Shown here piece by piece: positions 9,857 to 18,770 of a stretch of DNA of 29,741 nt; the first letter of the stretch is position 1; the number at the start of each line of letters is the position of its first letter. A program made the translations under genes and the position numbers. The notes under the pieces are model-generated. The model worked only from the letters and a program-made list of their open reading frames with translations. It had not been told where the DNA came from and ran no database searches. Source of the stretch: Paraclostridium ghonii (GTDB taxonomy: Bacteria > Bacillota > Clostridia > Peptostreptococcales > Peptostreptococcaceae); NCBI RefSeq assembly GCF_023653455.1, contig NZ_JAKEDR010000017.1, positions 1 through 29,741 on the forward strand, written 5' to 3'.

Positions 9857-10838
9857 GTTCCCATCTTAAATCTTTTCCTATAAATTTTAACATAGTAAAT
9901 TTGTCTAATATTCTAGAAAGGGTTCTTTGAGTATAAGTTTTACCCAATTGATGCGGAGTAAGATTTGTGGAAATTATAATTTTCTTACCAGATATAAGTC
10001 TAGTATTAATTATGTTGAAAATTTCACTACTCGTAAAAGAGTTATTAAGCTCTGTACCTAAATCATCAATTATTAAAAGGTCACAATCAAATAAGTTTTT
10101 ATAATTTTCCTCTATTAACTTAGTAGATGCACCCCTTTTAAACTTATAGTCCTCTAGTATTTCCAATATTTTAAATGAAGTTTGATATATAACTAAGTAA
10201 CCTTTATCTAAAAGATCTTTTGCGATACAATTGCACATATATGTTTTTCCTAAGCCTGTACCACCATAGAATAATAGATTTTCTTCATTTTCTAAATCAA
10301 AATTACTAACAAATTTAGAACAAATATCTGAAATACTAATTATATTTTCTCTAGGGGATATATTGCTACCTTCTGTGATTTGAGTAGAAAAAACATCAAA
10401 GTCAAAATTAGCAAAATTTTGTTTCATTAACATTTTATCTAAGTTTGACATCTTATAAAATTCATTTATAATTTGTTGCTTAAAACAATTACACTTTTTA
10501 CCGTTTTTTAAAAAACCAGTATCTTTACAGACATTACAAGAGTGTTTTAATTCTAAGTCAGAAGGTGATATACCATGGTTAAGTAATAATCTTTCCTTTT
10601 CTTGTCTTAAATTATCCATTTTTATTTTAGATTCATTAACAATATCTTCTCTGTTATTTTTATTTAATAATATAGACTTAGTAAGATTAAGACCTACCTT
10701 TGCTATTTCATCGTCTATCTTTTCGATATTAGGTATTTTTGAATAAATATCTTTTTTTCTATTTTTTAAATCTATTTCATTTTGCTCTCTTTTTCGCTCA
10801 TAAGAAGTTAATATTTGTCTAATTATATTTTCATTCAT
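9840..10838 (-). CDS. DnaI/DnaC-type replicative helicase loader (AAA+ ATPase)
   Basis: A 332-residue AAA+ protein expected to load the replicative helicase onto DNA at the origin or at stalled forks. The N-terminal half is charged and helical. A Cys cluster (C101, C104, C116, C118) fits the zinc-binding loader N-domain. Walker A GGTGLGKT is at 192-199 and Walker B LLIIDDL at 254-260, followed by sensor-1 IIISTN and an Arg-rich C-terminus (TQRTLSRIL). It lies 12 bp after the DnaD-domain gene on the minus strand, so the two form one operon, an arrangement common in Clostridia. It reads towards the transporter block and shares its terminator. Confidence 0.9.
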   Translation of the reverse strand: MNENIIRQILTSYERKREQNEIDLKNRKKDIYSKIPNIEKIDDEIAKVGLNLTKSILLNKNNREDIVNESKIKMDNLRQEKERLLLNHGISPSDLELKHSCNVCKDTGFLKNGKKCNCFKQQIINEFYKMSNLDKMLMKQNFANFDFDVFSTQITEGSNISPRENIISISDICSKFVSNFDLENEENLLFYGGTGLGKTYMCNCIAKDLLDKGYLVIYQTSFKILEILEDYKFKRGASTKLIEENYKNLFDCDLLIIDDLGTELNNSFTSSEIFNIINTRLISGKKIIISTNLTPHQLGKTYTQRTLSRILDKFTMLKFIGKDLRWEQKVTK

Positions 10839-10850
10839 TTAATTAATCAC

Positions 10851-11918
10851 CTACTTATATTTTCTTCTTTGATTTTCTTCTATAATCTTATCTAATTCTT
10901 CTGATGAATAATTAGTAAAAGTTTCCTCGAAATTATGGAATTTTGTTTTGTTATAATCTTTAGGAGAAGAAGCATTGTTTGTATTTGTATTAGATTTACT
11001 TACATCTAATTTTTTACGTTTAAATTCTTCCTCTGATGTTTTTAAATCTTCTAATGTTTTAATATCTTTATCGTTCCAACTTCTTATAATACCATTTATA
11101 TAAGAAATTGAAGGATTAGAAACATTTTTAGACTTAGAGCAAGCTTCTAAAACAAGTTCTATATCAAATTTATACTTATCAAACCATACATCCATAACTT
11201 CTTTTTCAGCTTTTGTAGCTTGTCTAGAAAATCCAAGTTCATTAAATACTGTTTTGTACATCATAAATTTTTTGCTTCTTTGAGCAAAACTATTTTCAAC
11301 ATCTTCAATAGTATAAATACTAGCATCATACCAATTTCTAATTACACCCTCTACATAACTAACGGGCTTTGCAACTCCTGTTTGATCTTTAACGTGCTCA
11401 TAAGCGCATAATATCATATCGGTACTCATATTATATTTATCCATCATTTCTAAAATTGTAAGTTTTTCATTAGGTTGCAGATGTCTACCGATAACTTGAT
11501 TTATAGAATTAAACATTTTTCTGATTTGAGGGTTTTCACCAGCAGAAACAATGCTGTTAATATCAGATTTTATAGAATGATTTGGATTTAATATATTATC
11601 AATATATATTTTTTTCAAATCTAAAAATTCTATTGAAAAACTGAAATCGTCTAGCCCATCATTTTTATGTTTTTTAATTAATTTTTTGTCTTCCCAAAAA
11701 TCCCAAGCTGCCAATACATCTGATAATGGTACATTTAAATTTTTTGCAATAGAATTGTTATTAAACTTAGGGTTAGAAGTCTCATCACATGCATATCTAT
11801 AGCCTAAAAGATAAACTTGTACGTATAATCCGTTAGCCATTGGCATAAATATATCTATAAATATGTTATCAATAGTAGTTTGGCCTAAATCTATTTCATT
11901 GACTTCTTTAAAGAACAT
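10851..11918 (-). CDS. DnaD/DnaB-family replication initiation protein
   Basis: A 355-residue protein with an N-terminal winged-helix-like part and two copies of the DnaB_2/DnaD C-terminal module. Each ends in the signature YxxGIIRxW or a near match: YVEGVIRNWYD near residue 190 and YINGIIRSWND near residue 270. The tail is low-complexity and Asn/Ser/Lys-rich. In Firmicutes such proteins remodel origin DNA and bring in the helicase loader, which is the next gene. The start ATG follows GAGGTGAT at good spacing. Confidence 0.88.
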   Translation of the reverse strand: MFFKEVNEIDLGQTTIDNIFIDIFMPMANGLYVQVYLLGYRYACDETSNPKFNNNSIAKNLNVPLSDVLAAWDFWEDKKLIKKHKNDGLDDFSFSIEFLDLKKIYIDNILNPNHSIKSDINSIVSAGENPQIRKMFNSINQVIGRHLQPNEKLTILEMMDKYNMSTDMILCAYEHVKDQTGVAKPVSYVEGVIRNWYDASIYTIEDVENSFAQRSKKFMMYKTVFNELGFSRQATKAEKEVMDVWFDKYKFDIELVLEACSKSKNVSNPSISYINGIIRSWNDKDIKTLEDLKTSEEEFKRKKLDVSKSNTNTNNASSPKDYNKTKFHNFEETFTNYSSEELDKIIEENQRRKYK

Positions 11919-11935
11919 TTTATCACCTCAGATTG

Positions 11936-11944
11936 ATTATAACA
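11936..11944 (-). promoter_or_regulatory. Probable extended -10 promoter of the DnaD-loader operon
   Basis: On the minus strand the sequence reads TGTTATAATC, an extended -10 (TGnTATAAT), about 18 bp before the DnaD start codon. No good -35 is seen at 17 bp, which fits an extended -10 promoter. The leader would be very short. Confidence 0.5.
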
Positions 11945-12015
11945 TAAAATCTATTACAAATTATGATGTAGAGAATTAAAAAAAATATTCATTTAGTACA
12001 AAGGGGGATTAAAAA

Positions 12016-13479
12016 TTGATTGTTGATTTTAGAAGGAAAAATAGGAAAATTTTATCCTTTATGCTTATGGGAATTATTTTTCTAGGGGGATTGCTTTATT
12101 TTAATAAAGAAACTAATAAACCTGTTTTAAATGAAAAAAAGGAAACTATAAATTCTTATAAAATGGATGTAATATTGGAAGATGAAAGTAAAAGATTAAT
12201 GTGCAATCAAAACATACAGTATGTTAATAATACGAAAAATGAATTAAAGAGTATTTATTTTCATATATACCCAAATGCATTTTCAAAAGAAGAATTTGCT
12301 CCATTTGAAAAATCTCAAATGAAACAAGCGTATCCAAATGGATTTAATGAGGGGTATATAAATATGCAAAATATATTAATTGGAGGGCAAAAAGTTAAAT
12401 ACAATATTGAAGGCAACAAAGAAGATATATTGGAAATCCCTTTGGACAAACCTTTAAAACAAAATGAATCAATATCTATAGATATGAAATTTAATGTAAA
12501 ATTACCTAATTCAGTTGGTAGATTTGGTTATGGAGATGATACAATAAATGTTACAAATTGGTTCCCTATAGCTTGTGTATACGATGATAGAGGATGGAAT
12601 ACAAAGAGCTATGAAAGTATAGGAGATCCTTTTTATAGTGATGTAGGCAATTTTAAAGTTACTCTTTTAGCTCCAGCTAAATATAAATTTGGAAATACTG
12701 GAAAAGTCATAGAATCAAAATCAGATGATAAGAAAGCTATGTATAATATAGAAGCAAATAAGGTAAGGGATTTCGCATTTGTTTTAAGTGATAAATTTGA
12801 TATTAAAAAAAACCATACTAAAGATACAGAAATTTCAACTTATAATTTAGATAAAAATTATTCAGATTTATCTACAACTATAGCTAAAGATTCTATAGAG
12901 ATATTTAGTGATATGTTTGGAAAATATCCATATGATACATATTCTGTTATAGCAAGTGATTTTTACATAGGTGGAATGGAGTATCCTACTTTATCTATGA
13001 TAGATAAAAGTTTATACAATTCTACAAATAAATTTTTATTAGAATATGTAATAGCACATGAAACAGCACATCAATGGTGGTATAGTGTAGTTGGAAATGA
13101 TGAAGTTAATGAACCTTGGTTAGATGAAGCATTGACTGAGTACTCTACAGTTCTTTATTTTGAAAAAAAATATGGAAAAGAGACATCTAAAAAATTAATA
13201 GATACTATGGAAAAGCAATCAAAATCTTATTCAAGCCAAGATATGTTTAAACCTTCAAGTAAATATAAAAATTCAATGGATTATAGTTTAAATGTATACA
13301 CTAAAGGTGCGGTAGTATTTAATAATATAAGAGAAGAAGTAGGAGATAAGGTGTTTTTCAAAGTATTAAAAGAATACTACGAGACTTATAAATTTAAGAA
13401 TGTAAATGGATCTCAATTTATGGAATTATGGAGAAAAAATGGAGTAGATATAGATAATATAATAAAAAAATGTAAGTAA
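12016..13479 (+). CDS. M1-family (gluzincin) metallopeptidase, membrane-anchored
   Basis: A 487-residue zinc aminopeptidase-like protein. Residues 13-30 form a hydrophobic segment after an Arg/Lys-rich start with no clear lipobox, so it is a signal anchor or a cleaved signal peptide, and the enzyme works outside the membrane. The M1 exopeptidase motif GGMEY starts at 319. The zinc site is HETAH (H348, H352) plus E371 in WLDEALTEY, exactly 19 residues after H352 as in M1 enzymes, with E349 as catalytic base. It starts with TTG, 8 nt after AAGGGGG. It is divergent from the DnaD operon and alone in its transcript. It is shorter than full M1 aminopeptidases (about 600-900 residues), lacking much of the C-terminal helical region. 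Confidence 0.88.
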   Translation: MIVDFRRKNRKILSFMLMGIIFLGGLLYFNKETNKPVLNEKKETINSYKMDVILEDESKRLMCNQNIQYVNNTKNELKSIYFHIYPNAFSKEEFAPFEKSQMKQAYPNGFNEGYINMQNILIGGQKVKYNIEGNKEDILEIPLDKPLKQNESISIDMKFNVKLPNSVGRFGYGDDTINVTNWFPIACVYDDRGWNTKSYESIGDPFYSDVGNFKVTLLAPAKYKFGNTGKVIESKSDDKKAMYNIEANKVRDFAFVLSDKFDIKKNHTKDTEISTYNLDKNYSDLSTTIAKDSIEIFSDMFGKYPYDTYSVIASDFYIGGMEYPTLSMIDKSLYNSTNKFLLEYVIAHETAHQWWYSVVGNDEVNEPWLDEALTEYSTVLYFEKKYGKETSKKLIDTMEKQSKSYSSQDMFKPSSKYKNSMDYSLNVYTKGAVVFNNIREEVGDKVFFKVLKEYYETYKFKNVNGSQFMELWRKNGVDIDNIIKKCK

Positions 13480-13487
13480 ATTTTAGG

Positions 13488-13524
13488 TAGAGCCTTAAAA
13501 AAATTTTTAAGGCTCTATTTTTTT
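13488..13524 (+). terminator. Intrinsic terminator after the M1 peptidase
   Basis: Arms TAGAGCCTTAAAAA and TTTTTAAGGCTCTA close on a 2-nt loop, so A/T pairs at the top probably open, and are followed by a run of T. Confidence 0.9.
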
Positions 13525-13532
13525 GGTATAAT
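13524..13532 (+). promoter_or_regulatory. Extended -10 promoter of walJ-rlmH
   Basis: TGGTATAAT (TGnTATAAT) begins inside the T tract of the preceding terminator and lies 37 bp before the walJ start. The -35 position falls in the terminator stem and is poor, consistent with an extended -10 promoter. Confidence 0.6.
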
Positions 13533-13569
13533 ATAATTTATGATTGTATAAAGAAAGAAGAGGTGCTAC

Positions 13570-14364
13570 ATGCTAGAATACAGCTCTATAGGAAGTGGAA
13601 GTAGTGGAAATTGTCATTATATTGGATGTAAAAATACTAAGGTTCTAGTTGATGCAGGCCTTAGCGGAAAAAGAATAACAACCAATTTAAAGGATTTAGA
13701 TATAGATGCAAATACGATAAAGGCAATATTTATAACGCATGAACATTCAGACCATATAAAAGGTGCGGGGATATTATCTAGAAAATTTGATATACCTATA
13801 TTTGCAAATGTAAAAACATGGTGTGCAATGAAAGATAAAATAGGGGATGTAAAAGATAAAAATATGAAAGTTTTTGAAAATGATAAAACTTATGCATTAG
13901 ACGATTTAATAATAAGACCATTTTCAACATCTCATGACTCGGCAGATTCTGTTGGATATAATTTTTATAATGATAAACAAGAAAAGATATCTATTGCAAC
14001 AGATATAGGGTGTATAACAGAAAATTTAAAGAAACATTTATATAAATCTAAATTAGTAGTATTAGAATCTAATTATGATCCTAACATGCTTATGATGGGT
14101 TCTTATCCTTATGCTTTAAAAAAGAGGGTTATGTCTGAAATAGGTCATTTATCAAATGAAGAAGCAGCTAAGTTTTGCGTGGAACTAGTTAATCAAGGAA
14201 CAGAATCTATATTACTTGCACATTTAAGTAAAGAAAATAATTTTCCAGAGTTAGCTTATGAAACGACTAAAGGAGTTTTACTACAAAATAACATGATAGC
14301 TGGACAAGATCTTAAGTTAGATGTTCTTTTAAGAGAAGATGCATCAGATATATATAGATTATAA
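13570..14364 (+). CDS. walJ: WalJ/YycJ MBL-fold metallohydrolase
   Basis: A 264-residue metallo-beta-lactamase-fold protein of the WalJ (YycJ) group. It starts SIGSGSSGNC, which is typical of the family, and has the metal-binding motif THEHSDH at 56-62, further metal-site residues in the SHD of TSHDSADS and the ATDIG segment, and a late LLAHLS. Members are thought to be exonucleases linked to replication or repair and often lie in the walRK region near the origin. It has a good SD (GAGGTG) and is followed 15 bp later by rlmH, so the two are cotranscribed. Confidence 0.92.
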   Translation: MLEYSSIGSGSSGNCHYIGCKNTKVLVDAGLSGKRITTNLKDLDIDANTIKAIFITHEHSDHIKGAGILSRKFDIPIFANVKTWCAMKDKIGDVKDKNMKVFENDKTYALDDLIIRPFSTSHDSADSVGYNFYNDKQEKISIATDIGCITENLKKHLYKSKLVVLESNYDPNMLMMGSYPYALKKRVMSEIGHLSNEEAAKFCVELVNQGTESILLAHLSKENNFPELAYETTKGVLLQNNMIAGQDLKLDVLLREDASDIYRL

Positions 14365-14379
14365 GAATAGGAGACATTT

Positions 14380-14859
14380 ATGAATATAACTATAATAAGC
14401 GTTGGGAAGCTTAAAGAGAAGTATTTAAAGTTAGGAATAGAAGAGTTTAGTAAGAGATTATCTAAGTATTGTAAGCTAGATATGATAGAGTTAGATGATG
14501 AGAAGTGTCCTGAAAATTTAAGTGAAAAGGATATGGAAATTGTAAAAAATAAAGAAGGTCAAAAGATTTTATCAAAGGTAAAAAGCAATAGCTATGTTAT
14601 AGCTTTAGCTATAGATGGAAAGAATTTATCATCTGAGGAATTAGCGGATACTATGAGTAAATTAGCTGTTAGAGGGAATAGTCATATTACGTTTATTATA
14701 GGTGGTTCTTTAGGATTAGCGGATGAGGTTTTAAAAAGGGCAGATTATAAATTATCTTTTTCTAAGATGACATTTCCTCATCAGATGATGAAGCTGATAT
14801 TATTAGAACAAGTTTATAGAGCGTTTAGAATAAATAACAATGAACCGTACCACAAGTAA
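14380..14859 (+). CDS. rlmH: RlmH, 23S rRNA (pseudouridine-1915-N3) methyltransferase
   Basis: A 159-residue SPOUT-class enzyme of full length that methylates N3 of pseudouridine 1915 in helix 69 of 23S rRNA. The SAM-binding knot is visible: [15 protein letters not shown], then FIIGGSLGL and [23 protein letters not shown], ending in the conserved YHK just before the stop. The 3' end of this gene is the chromosomal attachment site of SCC elements in staphylococci. Here its last codons are repeated three times downstream (15827, 19779, 27791), so it appears to have the same role. Confidence 0.97.
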   Translation: MNITIISVGKLKEKYLKLGIEEFSKRLSKYCKLDMIELDDEKCPENLSEKDMEIVKNKEGQKILSKVKSNSYVIALAIDGKNLSSEELADTMSKLAVRGNSHITFIIGGSLGLADEVLKRADYKLSFSKMTFPHQMMKLILLEQVYRAFRINNNEPYHK

Positions 14860-14870
14860 TGGAGCACGGT
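14833..14870 (+). repeat. rlmH 3'-end attachment-like site 1 (att1)
   Basis: The last eight codons of rlmH (NNNEPYHK), the stop, and a following imperfect dyad: ACCGTACCAC on the left, TGGAGCACGGT on the right. Counterparts lie at 15827, 19779 and 27791 in the same orientation. In staphylococcal SCC the equivalent YHK-stop codons form the core direct repeat. The left half is native rlmH; the right half would be cassette DNA. Confidence 0.75.
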
Positions 14871-14923
14871 GTTAAAAAATATATTACTACTAGTCAATAG
14901 GAGTTATAAACTAAATAAAACAT

Positions 14924-14968
14924 AAAAGAAACCTTAATTTATATAATTTGATGATTAAGGTTTCTTTT
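14924..14968 (+). terminator. Hairpin terminator between rlmH and the methyltransferase gene
   Basis: Perfect 15-bp arms AAAAGAAACCTTAAT and ATTAAGGTTTCTTTT around a 15-nt loop. The T end gives termination on the plus strand and the A start allows it on the minus strand. Confidence 0.8.
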
Positions 14969-15002
14969 ATTAGTATTAAATTTATATTCAGGAAGGTGAT
15001 TT

Positions 15003-15773
15003 ATGATTAAGAAACCTATTTATAAAACGTGGATAAGAGTAAATAAAATAATTACTTTTTTAGTAATTTCTATACTATTAATGTTAATATCATTCTTGCC
15101 AATTAATATATTTTTACGTATTAGTGCTGGGATTTTGCTATTACCATTTTTGTATATTTTATTTATAATATCATATTCTTATTATCAATTTTCAGATAGA
15201 GGTGGAAATTTGCAATCAAAAATACATTATTTGATTGTAAATAAGATTGCTTATAAAGAAAATGCAAAAATATTAGATATAGGTGTGGGTAGTGCTTCAC
15301 TTATAACTAAGCTAGCTAAATCATTTAGCAAAGCATATCTTGTAGGAATTGATTATTGGGGAAATGACTGGGAATATTCAAAACAAATATGTGAAATTAA
15401 TGCTAAATATGAAGGTGTAGCAGATAGAATTAAGTTTATACAAGCAAGTGCATCTGACTTACCATTTAGTGAAAATGAATTTGATATAGTAGTAAGTTGT
15501 TTAACTTTTCATGAAGTAAAAGACGAGGCTGACAAAATAAAAGTATTGAAAGAGGCTTTAAAAGTTCTTAATAAAGGCGGACAGTTTGTGTTTTTAGATT
15601 TGTTTCTTGATGAAAAGATATTTGGAAAGAATGAGGAGTTTTTTAAAGCTATTGATTCACTTGAAATTATAGAAGTTAAAGTTGAAAAGCTTGAGAATAT
15701 AATTAAGTTACCTTCTATACTACTGCATAAAAAGGTATTAGGAAATGCAGCTGTTATTTATGGGAAAAAATAA
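15003..15773 (+). CDS. Membrane-anchored class I SAM-dependent methyltransferase
   Basis: A 256-residue protein with two adjoining N-terminal membrane segments (about 14-35 and 38-58), then a cytoplasmic Rossmann methyltransferase domain. Motif I ILDIGVGSASL lies near residue 92, an acidic residue ends the next strand (VGIDYWG), and post-motif FDIVVSCLTFHEV and LKVLNKGGQFVFLDLF follow. This is the UbiE/Methyltransf_11 pattern. The SD AGGAAGGTGAT precedes the ATG. It is the only gene between att-like sites 1 and 2, so it would be the entire cargo of a cassette just under 1 kb. The substrate is unknown; the anchor suggests a lipid or membrane-bound target. Confidence 0.82.
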   Translation: MIKKPIYKTWIRVNKIITFLVISILLMLISFLPINIFLRISAGILLLPFLYILFIISYSYYQFSDRGGNLQSKIHYLIVNKIAYKENAKILDIGVGSASLITKLAKSFSKAYLVGIDYWGNDWEYSKQICEINAKYEGVADRIKFIQASASDLPFSENEFDIVVSCLTFHEVKDEADKIKVLKEALKVLNKGGQFVFLDLFLDEKIFGKNEEFFKAIDSLEIIEVKVEKLENIIKLPSILLHKKVLGNAAVIYGKK

Positions 15774-15826
15774 AATGATTATTCAGCTTTATTAAAATAA
15801 AAATTGTGCTCCGTAGAGTAAGGTAT

Positions 15827-15855
15827 GAAGAACTGTATCACAAATAAGTGAGGGT
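15827..15855 (+). repeat. rlmH 3'-end attachment-like site 2 (att2)
   Basis: This non-coding stretch reads EELYHK-stop in frame (GAAGAACTGTATCAC, then AAATAAG), matching the rlmH ending EPYHK-stop. The core CAC-AAA-TAA at 15839-15847 lies 988 bp after the native core at 14851. The right-hand dyad arm is weak here (GTGAGGGT). Just to its left GTGCTCC (15807-15813) is the inverse of GGAGCAC at 14861-14867 by att1, giving the interval inverted ends. Confidence 0.65.
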
Positions 15856-15857
15856 TT

Positions 15858-15897
15858 TAGTCTTAGGCATTAATATAACTTGCCTAAGACTATTTTT
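15858..15897 (+). terminator. Intrinsic terminator just right of att2
   Basis: Perfect 12-bp arms TAGTCTTAGGCA and TGCCTAAGACTA around an 11-nt loop, followed by TTTTT. Confidence 0.85.
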
Positions 15898-15948
15898 ATA
15901 AGTAAGTATATATTTAATATATGTATTATTTTCCTTTTAACTTATCGG

Positions 15949-15977
15949 TTACAATTAGCTAAATTATAAGATATAAT
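15949..15977 (+). promoter_or_regulatory. Sigma-A-type promoter of the xpaC-telA operon
   Basis: TTACAA and TATAAT are separated by 17 bp, 77 bp before the start codon at 16054. Confidence 0.6.
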
Positions 15978-16053
15978 AAACTTAAAATATTAACATAATA
16001 GTATATATCTAGACTTATGTTAATTATAAGAAAAATAATCTGGAGGCAAAATA

Positions 16054-17199
16054 ATGGATAAAAAGGATTTGTCTAATTTAGAAGATCAAATTATGTCTAC
16101 AGTTAGCAATGCACTTAAAGCAATAGATTTTGCTAATTTGAAAAGGGATATTAATTATAAAACTGAGGATACTTTAAATCAATTTAAATCAAAGTTTAAT
16201 GGATATAGTGAAAAATATATGAGTTTAAATAAAAAACCTAAAAATGATGTATCAACATACATCAATAAAAGACCAGCTGGAAGTATATCAGGAATACTTT
16301 ATATATTATTAGGGGTGACTGGAAGTTTAGTTTTTGGTTTTTTAGTTCTGACAACTCTAATATTTAATATGTTATTTAGTGCTATTGTTATCATAAGTAG
16401 CAATATTCTTTTGGGATTTTCATCTTTATTTTTTGTAGTAAGTTTAGGTTTATTATTCAGGGGGATAACTTTAAGAAAAAGAGTAAAGCGTTTTAAGAAG
16501 TATGTGAGATTTATTGATAACAATAGTTATTTCTTAATTAATGACCTAGCTAAATTCTCTAAAGAGAAAGAGAGTTTTGTTGTTAAAGACCTAAGCAAAA
16601 TGATTGACTTAGGGATGTTTTTAGAAGGCCATATAGATGAAGAAAAAACTTATTTTATGTTAAATGATGAAGTTTATAGCGACTATTTAAATTTAAAAAA
16701 TCAACAAATAGATAAAGAAAGTGAAAATGAAAAATTAAATGAAGAAATATATAATTCAGAGAAAGAAGAAGTAGAATCTATAATTAAAGTAGGAAGAAAT
16801 TATATTGAACAAATAAAAAATATAAGAAATGATCTTTATAAAGAAGAAATAGCTATAAAGTTAGATAAATTAGGAAATATTGCAAACCAAATTCTTAATC
16901 AGGTTGAAAAGAACCCTAAAAAGATACAAGAAGTTAATAAATTTATAAATCATTATCTTCCTATTACTATAAAATTAATTAATTCATACAAAGATATAAA
17001 TAATCAATTAGTTCAAAGGGAGAATATAGAAAATGCTAAAAGTGAAATTGAAAAGAGTATTGATCTTATTAATAGCGCTTTTGAAAATTTATTAAATGAT
17101 TTATTTGAAGATGTTGTTTTAGATATTTCTACAGATATTTCTGTTCTTAAAACATTATTTAAACAAGAGGGATTAGCAGAAGACGATTTTAAAAAGTAA
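16054..17199 (+). CDS. xpaC: XpaC-like (5-bromo-4-chloroindolyl phosphate hydrolysis family) protein
   Basis: A 381-residue protein. It has a charged N-terminal region of about 75 residues, a hydrophobic block of about 60 residues (78-138, probably two TMs), a short basic stretch, and a long coiled-coil C-terminal part ending VLKTLFKQEGL as in XpaC proteins. The family name comes from a phenotype; no enzymatic activity is established. The N-terminal extension makes it longer than the classic XpaC of about 200 residues. It is followed 26 bp later by a TelA-family gene, as in Bacillus xpaC-yaaN, so the pair probably acts together at the membrane in toxicant or envelope-stress tolerance. SD TGGAGG at 7 nt. 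Confidence 0.78.
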   Translation: MDKKDLSNLEDQIMSTVSNALKAIDFANLKRDINYKTEDTLNQFKSKFNGYSEKYMSLNKKPKNDVSTYINKRPAGSISGILYILLGVTGSLVFGFLVLTTLIFNMLFSAIVIISSNILLGFSSLFFVVSLGLLFRGITLRKRVKRFKKYVRFIDNNSYFLINDLAKFSKEKESFVVKDLSKMIDLGMFLEGHIDEEKTYFMLNDEVYSDYLNLKNQQIDKESENEKLNEEIYNSEKEEVESIIKVGRNYIEQIKNIRNDLYKEEIAIKLDKLGNIANQILNQVEKNPKKIQEVNKFINHYLPITIKLINSYKDINNQLVQRENIENAKSEIEKSIDLINSAFENLLNDLFEDVVLDISTDISVLKTLFKQEGLAEDDFKK

Positions 17200-17225
17200 G
17201 TTTTAAATAAAAGGGAGGTATTAAA

Positions 17226-18362
17226 ATGAGTGATAAATTCAAAGAAGATTTTATTGATATAAAACCAGAATTAACTTTTGAACCATTCCAAGAAGAAATT
17301 GTGGATGTAAAAGTAAAAGAAGAAAAAATAATTGATGAAATAGAACTTACAGAAGAAGAACAAAAAATGGTTGATCAATTTGTAGATAAAATACAGATAA
17401 ATAATTCAAATTCCATTTTACAATATGGAGCAGGTGCTCAAAAGAAAATTTCTGATTTTTCACAGTCAACATTGAATAATGTAAAAACTAAAGATTTAGG
17501 TGAAATTGGAGAAATACTAGCTAGTGTGGTTCATGAATTAAAGAGCTTTGAAGAATCCGAAGAGCAAAAAGGAATTTTAGGTTTCTTTAAAAAAGGTAAG
17601 GATAAGATTTCCCAAATGAAAGTAAAATATGAGAATGTAGATAACAATATTGGTAAAATGTGTAACATTCTTGAATCACATCAAATACAGCTTTTAAAAG
17701 ATATTGCTATGCTAGATAAGATGTATGAAATAAATAAAGCATATTTTAAAGAACTTTATATGTATATCTTAGCTGGAAAGAAGAAACTTCAAAAACTAGA
17801 AAATGAAGAAATTCCTAAATTGCAAGAAAAAGTAAGAAATAGTGGAAATCCTCAGGATGCTCAAGAATTAAATGATTTTGTGGCTCTTTGTAATCGATTT
17901 GAAAAGAAAATTCACGATTTAGAATTAACTAAAATGATTTCGCTGCAAATGGCTCCTCAAATTCGTTTAATTCAAAATAATGATTCATTAATGTCTGAAA
18001 AAATACAATCTACAATTATAAATACTATTCCACTTTGGAAAAATCAAATGGTTTTAGCACTTGGAGTTGCTCACGCTGCTAATGCTGCGAGAGTTCAAAG
18101 AGAAGTAACAGATATGACCAATGAACTTTTACGCAAAAACGCGGAAATATTAAAAACTTCAACTATAGAAACTGCAAAAGAGTCTGAAAGAGGAATTGTT
18201 GATATTGAAACACTTAGAGCTACTAATGAGTCATTAATTTCAACTCTTGATGAAATACTTAATATACAAACAGAAGGACGTCAAAAACGTAAGGAAGCTG
18301 AAGCAGAATTAAGAAATATTGAAAATCAATTAAAAAACAAGCTTTTAGATTTTAAATATTAG
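17226..18362 (+). CDS. telA: TelA/KlaA-family toxic anion resistance protein
   Basis: A 378-residue, mostly alpha-helical soluble protein. It has an acidic, unstructured N-terminus, then the TelA core with coiled-coil segments. The family block QMAPQIRLIQ, NTIPLWKNQMVLALGVAHA and TNELLRKNAE is clear near residues 240-310. Relatives are linked to tellurite resistance and to tolerance of cell-envelope antibiotics; the biochemical role is unknown. It forms an operon with the XpaC-like gene and has a GGGAGG SD. It is present as cargo between att-like sites 2 and 3. Confidence 0.87.
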   Translation: MSDKFKEDFIDIKPELTFEPFQEEIVDVKVKEEKIIDEIELTEEEQKMVDQFVDKIQINNSNSILQYGAGAQKKISDFSQSTLNNVKTKDLGEIGEILASVVHELKSFEESEEQKGILGFFKKGKDKISQMKVKYENVDNNIGKMCNILESHQIQLLKDIAMLDKMYEINKAYFKELYMYILAGKKKLQKLENEEIPKLQEKVRNSGNPQDAQELNDFVALCNRFEKKIHDLELTKMISLQMAPQIRLIQNNDSLMSEKIQSTIINTIPLWKNQMVLALGVAHAANAARVQREVTDMTNELLRKNAEILKTSTIETAKESERGIVDIETLRATNESLISTLDEILNIQTEGRQKRKEAEAELRNIENQLKNKLLDFKY

Positions 18363-18770
18363 TATATACCTAACTTGTTGATGATAAGGATAACCTCATA
18401 ATAAGTAAGGGACAAAAGTTTAAATTAGAAGAAACTTAATTTGATTTAAAGTGAAATCTGATGCAATAATAATAGAATACTTAGTGCGGGAAAACTAAGT
18501 ATTCTTAGAAAATTTATTTGAGGACTACGTAGTTGAATTATTTTTGTTTTAGGTATATAGTAATAAGTTAATAAAAATTAGCACTTAGAAATTAGCACTG
18601 ATATTTGTTGGATGGGGTGCTTTTTTATTTGAATTTAACTTTATTTGATATGTAATTTTAATAATTAAAGTATAATAAAGAACGTAGAAGATAACTAGGA
18701 ATTTTGTAAAAACGAATATTAATATATAAGATTAAAATGTAAGTGAGTATTTTATTAGGGGAAGAGGGTT
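18363..18770 (+). other. 408-bp intergenic region between telA and the APH-type gene
   Basis: I see no convincing gene. It holds a perfect 12-bp inverted repeat at 18474-18505, a weaker hairpin ending in GGTGCTTTTTTA near 18597-18627 that could stop telA transcription, the near-direct repeat TTAGCACT at about 18579 and 18592, and a TATAAT at 18671-18676 without a good -35 at 17 bp. Confidence 0.5.
18474..18505 (+). repeat. Perfect inverted repeat / hairpin
   Basis: Arms AGAATACTTAGT and ACTAAGTATTCT (12 bp, perfect) around the loop GCGGGAAA. There is no strong T tract, so it could be an RNA stem, a weak terminator or a protein site. Confidence 0.6.

Noticed and set aside
14380..14859. Idea that rlmH is interrupted by the island
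   Set aside because: The gene is full length (159 residues) with its conserved YHK end; insertion at this site restores the 3' end.
18579..18627. Possible T-box or riboswitch-like leader ending GGTGCTTTTTTA
   Set aside because: No T-box consensus or known riboswitch core is visible; it is better read as a weak terminator.
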